Assembly (NCBI GenBank): GCA_907163375.1
Contig: CAJQUW010000506.1
Coordinates: 62,001-126,000 of the forward strand
Direction: 5' to 3'
DNA: 64,000 nt
Source: Prostheceraeus crozeri
Taxonomy: Eukaryota; Platyhelminthes; Polycladida; Euryleptidae
Positions 54,586-64,000 of this stretch are shown in pieces; the stretch's first letter is position 1, and the number at the start of each line of letters is the position of its first letter. The translations under genes and the position numbers were made by a program. A model generated the notes under the pieces. That model did not search any database. It was not told the origin of the DNA and saw nothing but the letters and a program-made list of their open reading frames with translations.

Positions 54586-56672
54586 CTATGATGATAATCT
54601 TTTAAAGTTTTGGCAATAAGCAGGAAACCAGATGTCTCTGCTTTGTTTTGGTATTGGTGAGATGCTGACTATATGCTAGTGCTAGGTATTGGAAGGCCGT
54701 GGGCACTAAGCGCTTGAGGTGACTTGTTCTCTCTGGATTGGCGTGATTTAGATGCCAGTTGTTCTAAGTTTCCGTGTGCCTCTGTCCATTTTAGGGCTTC
54801 GTGTGGTAGTTCTTGCTTTCTAAATCAAAGATTGAGGGAAGAGGAAAACCTATCCATCCACGGCGTTCCTCAGCTGAAGATCATGGGCAAAGAATGAACA
54901 AAGGACATGATAAAGTAATTAACAGCATAGAAATTAGATATATGAATACACACAGGTAAAGAAATGCGAAAGTGAAGAGATAGTGTGGTGAACTGCCTGT
55001 TGAGACATTCGTAATGCCACAATTGTAGGTCAAGGGCTTGTTGAAGGTGATTGCGATGGCTTTGGAAGGCTTACCGAATTTTTCATTAAGTAGCTGCTTC
55101 TGCCTTTGGAATGGGACCAGCCGTCTGATATGTCACTGATCCAGATTTTGTGCTTTCGTTTTGCTTGATTTCTTTACTGATCTCTGCATTGAGTGTTGGC
55201 TTGAGTTATGCGTATTCTTTTTAACTCTGCGGATGTGGTTTCTCTTGGATAGCTTCTAATGTGGGTCGTCAGTATTTGCTGGATCCTCTTGGTACATGGA
55301 GCTTTTCTGCTTTGTGATGAAGACTGCGCTGTACTTATCATGGACTTTAGTGGATGTGTTGAGAGTTTTAGTTTGGGAATACCAAAGAGAATAAATACTA
55401 AATGTTAATTATTTTAATTATATGTACCATTAACAATTAATTATTTCATAATCGCACAACTTCGATGTACATGTATTTCGGAGATCTACGCGATCGCCAT
55501 TATCAAACAAATATGCAATTTTTTTGAAATTGAAATAAGTTTGCATAACAAAAGGGAAAATGCTATGGATTGAAAACTAGGAATTGCTAGATATCGCTGA
55601 GATAATAATTGATAATAGGACGAAAAATCGTACAAGCAAAAATAAGTACAAAAAGCTAAGGAGATATCTAGGAAATTCAAGCATCCTGCTCTCAACCACC
55701 ATGGACTCCTCGATATCTAGCATCTGGACAGGAAACTAAAATTTCCCTATGCGCTGCAGGCTGAAATGATCAAAACTTAACAACGAGATTGCCTTCTACG
55801 AGATGTTTATTTCTTTTCTATCCTATGAATAAGCTTCAATTCATATACACTAAACAAAATAATGAATTCACCTTGAAAGCAAAATTCTATAATCAGGCAT
55901 GAATTTGGATATTACTGCGTAGCAAATTAAGTTTAAAGGGGCAGAAAAAGAGCATTGAGTATCGCACTTCAAAGAACAAAACACTTGAAAAGTTTGTCCA
56001 ATGCAATGGACAAATTCTGCCTCCCCCATGGCGAGTAGTCTGAATAAATAAACAACGGAGCAATCCATAAGCACCAAATTTTCATTCGCTTAAATCAGTG
56101 ATTCTTAAACATCTCACAAAGAGTACTAAATTGTCACAATGCTTCAGCCATAAACGCATTTCTTTTGACTGGAAGTTAAGCGATTCTATGAAATCTTAAT
56201 TATGTTTTAATTAACAAAATACAGCTTGTTTGTTTGACCCTTGCTCAACGCACTACCTAACAAATGGCGCATAATCTGTAGAGATGTTTTCTGAAGCTCA
56301 TTGAGACAGTTGCTATGTACCTCGTTTGTATCGAATTTCTACTACTTGCATCTGTGCTCATTCAAGTAGAATATTGTAATTGTTTTTGAACTCAGCCATG
56401 ACTGTCAATATCGACAATGATAATTTTCCAAACCTCTATGAATAGCTCGATTGTTGGATAATAATTCACGTAGACAATTACACGTAGTTTAGAGTGATGT
56501 GAATGAGTTGCAGACCTGTTGGTTGTGATTTAAATCAAATAATATTGTTGAATGACCATGTCAACCTTTCGAGCGCTTTGGAGTTTCTCTTGCTTCTGCC
56601 AACTGTGAACAATTTACGCATTTAATTGATGGCAAGTAAGACAACGAAGCTGTTGAATTTAAAAATGATGTA
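54586..56672. other. Non-coding, probable AAGAB intron
   Basis: No recognised exon or element. Frames are short and without family resemblance. Confidence 0.4.
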
Positions 56673-57814
56673 CAGTCGAACCTGTCTTATTGCCAATTCA
56701 AGGGACCGACAAAAATTTGCATTAGCGCAGGTTTTGCAATAATATAGGTTACAGATGAAAACGCCTACATGTATTTATTACGATTTTTTAATTAACATAT
56801 CCATGCGTTGTATCAAGGAAAAACTTTCCTGGACAATTGCTTAGAAAAGAATCAGAATTTGACCTGTGAAAATCTGTAACCTCAGTTAGGTGTGACAGTT
56901 GTATCAAGTTCAAAATTAGATTTGACTGCTTCAGCACATCTGGATCGATGGCAAAAGTCACGCAATTGATCAATTAATTTGCGGGTTTCGGCTGTATTAC
57001 GGATCTCTGTCGCAAATTGTTCTTCACAGTCATCATCGCTGATCTCCAACTCTTCATCAGTAGTAGAGACCGTGCTGACCTTCATGCGAAAGGGTGGCTC
57101 ACGACGTCACTTGGTTTTCCAAGTCCACGTGGTCATCGAAACTTACTCCATCGGAAGCAGATACAAAGTTGTAAAATGTTTTGGTTTTACACAACAGTCG
57201 ATGGATGATGACAAAATGATTCAAATCAATGTTTCGTGTGAATTATCAAGGACACTATAATTGACCATCTTATCATTGTCTATCTTATCCGAGATATTCA
57301 GCAAGATTATTCATGTTTCACGTTGTCTACGAAAAATGTTGATTAGCTTAGGGTGACAAACTCACGAAGTTAGCTGTGGATAAACCTCGTTCCTACAGCT
57401 GCAACATCAGTAATGTTTTCGTGTAAACAGAAAATCTTCAACTTAACATAAACAGCCTCATTGATTGCTGCAAACTTGCTGATATGTTGAGAGACTAGTG
57501 TGGTGATAAAAAGGTCCAGGTTGGACCTGGTTATTTAGTAATCCATGGATGTAGCCTACAATGCATGACGACTTTTGCCCGGAGCAAGGATTCCCGCTTT
57601 ATCTGACGCGCACACAAATTCTCTTATCGTAGATTGCAGTGTTTTTTTAGAAATATGAAAAGTACCGCGAAAATTCATTGAAAAAAGACAGGCTTTGAAA
57701 TAAGACAAGCTGCATGGCTATGGCAAAGATAGGAAAAAATTAAGGACCGAGATATTTTGTTTCAATATGATAGGTTTTGCAATAGAGGAGGTTGCAATAA
57801 GACAGGTTCGACTG
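56673..57814. mobile_element. Tigger/pogo-like transposon remnant
   Basis: Left end CAGTCGAACCTGTCTTATTG after a TA; the right end read inward is identical over these 20 bases. TIR similarity continues more weakly (TTTTGCAATA blocks). The right flank is CA rather than TA. 1142 bp. Confidence 0.75.
56882..57085 (-). pseudogene. Possible transposase C-terminal remnant in the Tigger-like element
   Basis: 67 codons with an acidic stretch (TTDEELEISDDDCEEQF) followed by a helical tail (RKLIDQLRDFCHRSRCAE). Acidic tails of this kind end many pogo/Tigger transposases. No DDE motif remains. The call depends mainly on its position inside the inverted ends. Confidence 0.35.
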
Positions 57815-58209
57815 CAATTAGTTAGAAATTTCCGACATTACTTAATAATGCATGCAGTATTTCAGATTTTTCAATAAGACTTTGCACATGTACTAATTAC
57901 ATCAGAACTTTTAAACTTTCAATGCAGCAGATTGGTTACATATTTTACTTACCATCAATTTATCAATGATGTAGCTTAAACCAATTATTCACTTTAAGAA
58001 TTGCTATAAATAGATTTCAAAATCACATAAGATTCGCTATCTTTGATGCCCAAAGTAATGTGAAAAAGGAATGTGATGATCGACCAAATGCACTAGTACA
58101 ACCATGTCAATTTTTATTCAGGCAACATTTCATGTGATGCGTTTTTGACGTCTCCAACTAAACAGCGATGGTCAATTGCAGTTCGTGAAGAAACTGACCA
58201 TAATTGTTA

Positions 58210-58467
58210 TCAAGATAAATTATCTTTGATCTGGCCTTTAATGAGCAGGTCAGAGAGTTCTTCAATCATTGATAATAAATAATCCACCAGTATTTGCTGG
58301 ACAAAGTTTTCCGAAGGCTTTGAAAGCGTTGAAGCGAATATCGCATTCAAGTATTCCAGTTTCAAGTTGTCTTCACTACATGTCCTAGAACGATCAATAA
58401 GCCGATATGTTGCAAAATGAGTAAAATGAGGATTGAAAGTTAAACACTGAATCTCCGATGAAGCCAA
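58210..58467 (-). CDS. Unrecognised open frame, helical (85 codons)
   Basis: Contains LKLEYLNAIFASTLSKPSEN and a hydrophobic helix (VDYLLSMIEELSDLLIKG). It reads like real coding sequence, but I recognise no family and see no splice sites that place it in AAGAB. It may be transposon-derived. Confidence 0.2.
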   Translation of the reverse strand: MASSEIQCLTFNPHFTHFATYRLIDRSRTCSEDNLKLEYLNAIFASTLSKPSENFVQQILVDYLLSMIEELSDLLIKGQIKDNLS

Positions 58468-58729
58468 CAGTCAACAATTTTTTGTCCTTCAAGGCAAAGC
58501 GCGGCGAAATGTTGTGTCATCTGCGGTTCCATGGCAGCAGTATCCTAACTTAGGGGTCCACAGCTTGAGTTGCTGTTTTTGTTATGCAATAATGCATGTT
58601 GAAAAAAATGTGCAATCGAAATTAGACTGAAGTCAAGAATGAAATCTTCAGCCTGTTATCGCTACATTCATAGACTTTTGTGAAGAGTTTCCTGTTCAAA
58701 AACTAGATATTTAGAAGTTCATGTCAACC

Positions 58730-59030
58730 ACCCAAAAAGAGAAGAACTATAGAAATAAGAAATCCTGGAGCTCTTCACTTTCTTGCTGTGAATGTGAACC
58801 ATGCATTGTACATAGCTTTTCCATGAGTGTTGAATTAACCTTATCGTTTTCATGTCCGTGTATTGTTAGATCAAAAATTTTGCTGCTATCGCATTTGATG
58901 TCGTGTTTGATGAATTTAAATTTCTCAAATGATCATTCACACGAACATGCAGGAGACGGATAGTACTGCCAATATAGTGGTTGTTGCAATTTGTGCATAT
59001 AAATTTATACACTGCACTATGTATGGAATT
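58730..59030 (-). pseudogene. Second Penelope-like/GIY-YIG nuclease fragment
   Basis: The frame from 59012 reads VYKFICTNCNNHYIGSTIRL then LHVRVNDHLRN, the GIY-YIG core with YIGST and the Arg/His-containing helix, and SNAIAAKF. It stops at 58866; a frameshifted tail to about 58730 keeps the LMEKLCTMHG-type region where the catalytic Glu helix would be. It differs from the copy at 42835 (YVGK versus YIGS), so it is another lineage. Confidence 0.7.
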
Positions 59031-59185
59031 ATTTTAAAACACAATGAATTCAGCTTGCAATCAATTTTAGCACAGAATTCCTGTATACTGTCCTCCATTG
59101 AAACACTGAGCAACCCCTTAAAAATAGGATTAAAAAAATTGGAACCCAAAGTAAATTGCAAAACTGAAATGGTGTGAGTGATCAC

Positions 59186-62150
59186 CGTGTTGCCAAATTT
59201 GAATGGACAATTTGAGCTCCGACATGTCTTTACTTTTGGGTCTTGATACAGACATCGAGCACTGAAACCGGTTTATCTGCTGTGTTTCATTTGAACAAAA
59301 CAATGGCATTTAAAAGTGGAGTGCTATTTTGTATTTTACAAAATACTGACGGATATGAAGAACCTCCCATGCACCATAATTAATTCCTCCCAATTAGCTT
59401 TGATGTAGTTGGCAAAAATGTTTACATTTTCTCTTCTTGGCTTGTGAGAATGTGCATGGGGATTGTTGGACAGTTTGTTGTATTTGTTATGTTAGTCATT
59501 GACTTTGTAGGTCAAAGGTCCATTGAGAAAGTGTAATGCCAATAATGCATGTGAGGTGGAGTGTGCTATGCAATGCTTATATGGCAGCATCGACTGGATG
59601 TGTATTTTGATGATCTGCATGCATCATAGGTAGGCGTTAGGACAGCTTTCAATGTCTACCCCCACGCAAGAACGTCAGGTATTGCGCAGAAACAGGCGAC
59701 CTGCCCTCCTCCCCTAATCGAAAAGGGATGGAGCTTACTGCTCAGAACCATACATGATAGAAGCCGGGAGGCAGTTGTAGCCTGCTCAGCAACCAGATCA
59801 TTGGCAGATATTGTTGGAACTTATTGGACTGCTCATCAATATTTCATATTTTGACTCCTTCCTTAGTGCAGAAATTTCTTATGTAAGTCTATTCCTAAAA
59901 TCCTAAACTTGTCAGCCGAAATTTCTACAAAACATGACTTGCTTCCAGACCGGCAGTATCTGTCTTGAGAAAGAGTCAGAATCAGAAACGTCTGGAAAAA
60001 TCTATAATTTATCAATGATCACCTTTGGTATAAACATTTTCGGGAGAGAATTTTTTTCACACACTGATTTCCATTTTTGAATATGGCCTTCTTGCCCACT
60101 GCCATAACATGATCCACCATTCGCAAGAAATGAGAAACACAGGGGTTGCTAACCGATTTCGGTAAAAAAAAAATCGGGACAGCGATGATGAAAAATCTGA
60201 ACTTTTCGGGATTGCTACTGAAATATCGGGACATACAAGTTACATCTTGTCCGGCAGTCAGAACGAGTTTCTGCAGGGAGTGAGGCCGAAAGTGAGACTT
60301 TCACAGAATGATGTACATCCTATGCCTGCTACGAATCTGCAGGTCTGTCTGGTTCCTATTCTTGTCAGGCACGATCAAAGCAAAACACACGTTAATCCAA
60401 TAGGGCCTAGATTGACGTTTTTCGCAAAAGTGAAATTTTCTATGCTTCTTTGATTATGCTAAAGTACTAAGCCCACAGTCATCATTTTTGACATGAAATG
60501 TCTTCAGGTCATTTCCTATCATGTTCATGCACCCCTGTCTATGAAGCTAAGCACATTCAAATTTGGCAAGCGCAAGTGTTTGCCTCCTAACATCGGCAAA
60601 AATAAGCATTTTGAGTCAATTCACATAACCACAATCTCGCATACATTGCCAAAGAGAAGCTTGATAATAACACATGTACATAATAGGAAATGACTTTAAG
60701 ACATTCCATGTCAAAAATTATGGCTTTAGACTTAGTATTTATAACATAATAAGCGATAACGTAGAAAACTTCATTTTAACCAAAAACAGCAATTTGCGGT
60801 CCATTGGATTAACACGTACTTTTCTTTGATCCTGTCTGACAAGAAGAGAATAATAATAATAATATTTTCTAACACTCTCGCCTCACCTACAGATATGACC
60901 TTGAAAATCATGTTCTACGTCACTCCAGTGACCTTCATCAACCAAGTTTCGCTCAGATATGATAAATATAGACACTTGGCCTCTATTTGTTACTAAATTT
61001 GTTTGGATTTGAGAGGCGTACTGGCAAAAAATTTTAAAAAACGCTATATTACAAATTTAGGGCCCGACACTATCTGAAGCCGTCCCCATGAATGAAACTG
61101 TGCGTGGGTCTTCTTGGGCCTCTAACACATATATACATGTTTAAAAAGTTACAAAATAACCCTAAGAAAAAAATAATTATTACTGCAAAATAATAATTTT
61201 ACGAAAAATTCGTTCGATGAGATGCAGTGGCAGTGTATAGAAAATTACTGGTCATTTGCAGAAAAGTGGCATTTTTGAGATTCGAGATGGGCGTAGCGAT
61301 CTTTTTTTTGAAAATCAGTTTTCTGGGGTAGTTTTGTACGTATTTTTCGAAAATGTTGTGGAAAAAATTCAAATTGGCCAGGAAGTAGTCTCATCAGTAG
61401 TCTGACACACTGTAGAAAATTATTATTATGTAACACCCTCGCCTCATTCATGATTCATCTGAGTTTTTACTTTACTTGTTCTCTACCATGGGTCTAATTG
61501 GCTAATAATAATAATTTCCCTAACTATTTTTGAATATTTTAGTCCATATTTGAAAAGTAACAGACATCTGTAAAAAAAACTGTTCATGATAGAACAAAAT
61601 TAGTTCTCGTTGACATTCTACTTCTTCATTTCAGTGACTACTTGCAGATCTTTTTACATCACTTTATATACTTCCGGAAGCGAATCATACTGCGTCTTTC
61701 ACAACGCTCATCAGCCATCAGTATTAACGTCGTTGCTGCAGATTGGTTTGAAGAAATTTAGACCATGTTAATGCATTAAGTGCGACCATCGGTATTTACT
61801 CGTAATAAGATGCAGAGAACTTGAAAATGTACCTTTTTTAGACTTCAGAAGATCGCAAATTATACTCCGAACTTTTCTATTCAGCACTCAATTGCAAGAA
61901 AACTAATTTAGCGAGGTCATATCTATAGAATTGATTTGACCTTGAATTATCTTTTTCTGTGACATTTATAAACTATATGAACTCTTTCTGTTTTACAAAT
62001 TTTTCTTAGATCAGCTGATTGTTAAAGCCAACTAAACTGAGAGAAACCAGAATATCTAGCCAATATCCTGAAATCACAGTAGAAATAATACTTTCTAGGT
62101 TCAACAAAATAAATTTAACAGACGCATTAACTTTTGGTGGGATTATTTGA
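59186..62150. other. Non-coding, repeat-like fragments only
   Basis: Contains TAATAA microsatellites near 60850, 61420 and 61505, each of the first two followed by an ACxCTCGCCTCA block, which suggests old copies of one dispersed repeat. No gene recognised. Confidence 0.4.
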
Positions 62151-62790
62151 TTAACCCTTTCCAGGCCACATAGCTGCGACGCGTATACGCGTCTTTTGTT
62201 TATATTCAAATGTGTTCGAGTCTTCTATCAACTGGAAGATATCCATACGTCTTGAAGATCTGCCTGGCTGTCAGACAGGCTCATTAAAGTTCTTCCGATC
62301 GACTGTTGCAGACACACACACGCGCGCGCTTATAACCTTGCAGCATCGCTACGGCAATGTTTCGCTGCTTGTTCATAACAATAGAACTGCGCAAACTTTA
62401 GTGCTTCGATCGCGTGTAACTGTGTTCTTATTGGAGGACAAAGAACTTGTGTGATCGAAATACACTACGATGTCACTTTCAGGTCATTATTATCATCGAA
62501 TTCACATTAAGCAACCGTCAGTTCTATGACGCCGTTTTCTATGAGCACCCGTCCGCGACGAATTCGATCACCGGTACTTCGATATGGATTCGACGCTGAC
62601 ATGTCATCTGATGTTGATAATGGCATGCATGTACAAGATATTTCCCAACATGAAAGTCACAGTGACATACATAAGCACTTCGAGTGACGAAACAAGTGAT
62701 GCAGGTGAACCTATTATCAACCGGAGCGTTAGATGGACACAAGTGTTTTCACCTAATGATGCAGCGCCAACACATGCATTTTAAGGTCAG
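62151..62790 (+). mobile_element. piggyBac-type transposon, left end and transposase start
   Basis: TTAA target (62151-62154) followed by CCCTTTCCAGGCC, the CCYTTT-type terminus of piggyBac elements, then a perfect 16-bp palindrome GACGCGTATACGCGTC (62178-62193). A transposase N terminus follows at 62526. I found no right end with AAAGGGTTAA, so the element is truncated or decays into the flank. Confidence 0.7.
62526..62784 (+). pseudogene. piggyBac transposase N-terminal fragment, frameshifted
   Basis: The ATG at 62526 opens a basic start (STRPRRIRSPVLR) and an acidic Ser/Asp/His-rich segment that hits a TGA near 62690. The overlapping frame continues SSDETSDAG then RWTQVFSP and AAPTHAF before TAA at 62784; a W-x-F-x-P run and acidic lead-in are usual before the piggyBac catalytic domain. 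The DDD domain is not present in readable form. Confidence 0.55.
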
Positions 62791-64000
62791 TCAGGTTGAA
62801 AGCATAATCTAGCACCATCAACCAAAGTGTCTAAATATGTTAAGTGTGCAATCAACTCATTGCTCTAATGTATTTTTTTGGCGACAAGTCACTGTGCCCA
62901 GAGTAACCAGCTGTAGGAAATTCCATCGTCATCATGAGAATTGAACGAGATGATCCCACACTAACAACTCGACTTTTACACTTGCGACGTCATACTGAAT
63001 CGTTGTCTGACTGTTGTTATTAAAGAGTAAAGCAGGCAGCGACAGACAATGACTAAGTGAGACTGTGTGAACGACAGGCTGAATGGCGCATGGTGTTATA
63101 AATTTTGCTGTGGAAGAATCATTCTGACAGCATAAAATGGCGTCTGGTAAGTGTTGTTAATGATAGTTGGTTTATCAAACTTAAATCGTCAAATTTGCGC
63201 AACACCTAGTGAAAGGTCTACATATTATACAATTGATGTTTCATGAACACGGTTCTACATCTCAGTTAGCAAGAATATAGCTTTTTAGTGCCAACTCATT
63301 TATGTTCAACTGCATAGTCCACTAAATCTCATTTATGACAATGTTCATTGTTGACGTACATCCCATTCATCTAGTGGTTCATCTAGTGTAAAATATTATG
63401 ACACATTTAACTGGATCAGTAAGTCGGTCAAATGTTTGGCATATAATGAAACTAAAAGCAACCACCATAAATGCAGACAGTGCGTTAATTTTCACCACGT
63501 GAACTATACATGAGCAACTAAATAAATTTCGCAAAGATGATCCGGTTCAACCCAGTTTACCACATGAATGTCATAAGAATAGCTTCTTCAAAGTTGCGAC
63601 GTTGAATAGTGAGCGTCCTTTAAGAACAGTTTCAGTAGGCCTATTTAAGAAAAATGAACGGCAGCTGACGAAAGGTGGTGCAATATGTGAGTTAGTACTT
63701 TCATTTTAAGAAAATAAGAGGTTCTGCAGCCTAATTCATTCAGCTAATATAAAGTTGATTTTGTATTACCAACTCATGACCTGATTTGATGATGACTGAT
63801 CAGACACTAAATGACATATTATTCGCACGCAATGTTGCGTGTAAATAACCGGATAACTGAGGCCCAGTTATTCCCCCGTGAAAGTGTGTACCAACAGCCG
63901 AAACTATGCAGTGAGGTTATTTAGACGATACAATTTGTCTAACACAATCTAACACCAACTTGTAATGACGTTGTTCGCAATTGCTTGTTATTTTATTTTT
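62791..64000. other. Mostly non-coding; possible short first exon at 63137
   Basis: No long frame. ATGGCGTCTG at 63137-63146 runs straight into a strong donor GTAAGT on the plus strand, as in many genes whose first coding exon holds only a few codons. No downstream exon is in the window to confirm it. Confidence 0.25.

Noticed and set aside
60019..60234. Minus-strand 71-codon frame
   Set aside because: No family resemblance, and repeat-like surroundings.
1..64000. CRISPR array, bacterial operons, rRNA
   Set aside because: No regularly spaced direct repeats with unique spacers and no bacterial gene density; spliced animal genes show this is eukaryotic DNA.

Overview
The window is AT-rich nuclear DNA from an animal, most likely an invertebrate. 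The evidence is spliced genes with GT-AG introns, two recognisable conserved animal genes (a sorting nexin of the SNX5/SNX6/SNX32 group and AAGAB/p34), a TTAGGG array, and a dense load of invertebrate-style transposons: CR1/L2-like LINEs, Penelope-like GIY-YIG fragments, hAT, Tigger/pogo, mariner, piggyBac and a Polinton/Maverick. I cannot name the species.

Layout. 1-19.6 kb is gene-poor and holds a decayed minus-strand LINE with ORF1 and ORF2 (1965 to about 6380), a Tigger-like element (6918-7776), a dispersed repeat (about 8600-8840), a tRNA-related SINE (9826-9965) and a hAT element (10372-11095). 19582-28151 is an 8.57-kb Polinton/Maverick (adintovirus-related) with 372-bp terminal inverted repeats that look identical by eye and a perfect 6-bp target duplication CAGGTG. 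29877-44953 carries the last four coding exons of the SNX5/6-like gene on the plus strand; its introns are filled with a hAT element, a second LINE, a mariner, an RT scrap, a Penelope-like fragment and a Tigger-like element. 51042-53462 carries the last two exons of AAGAB on the minus strand, converging on the sorting nexin. The right side holds more hAT, Tigger, Penelope-like and piggyBac remnants.

The Polinton is the most unusual item. It has lost integrase, capsid, ATPase, protease and the catalytic half of its DNA polymerase B, so it looks non-autonomous. It keeps an accessory gene set: a UBA-like plus IAP-type RING protein split across two frames at a canonical -1 slippery heptamer; a coding region spliced from six exons (all introns phase 0) plus a 5' untranslated exon, predicting a 473-residue zinc/acidic/proline-rich/coiled-coil protein; and two small unknown genes fired from a compact bidirectional promoter (TATA - CCAAT - TATA). 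Several promoters share a TATA box followed by TAATCCTC. The centre of the element holds a 27-bp tandem repeat with E2F-like sites, about 150 bp of TTAGGG repeats, two DNA hairpins with the GCGAAGC core, and a cluster of five AGGTCA nuclear-receptor half-sites.

All splice sites and family calls were read by eye from the sequence; no alignment or search was run.
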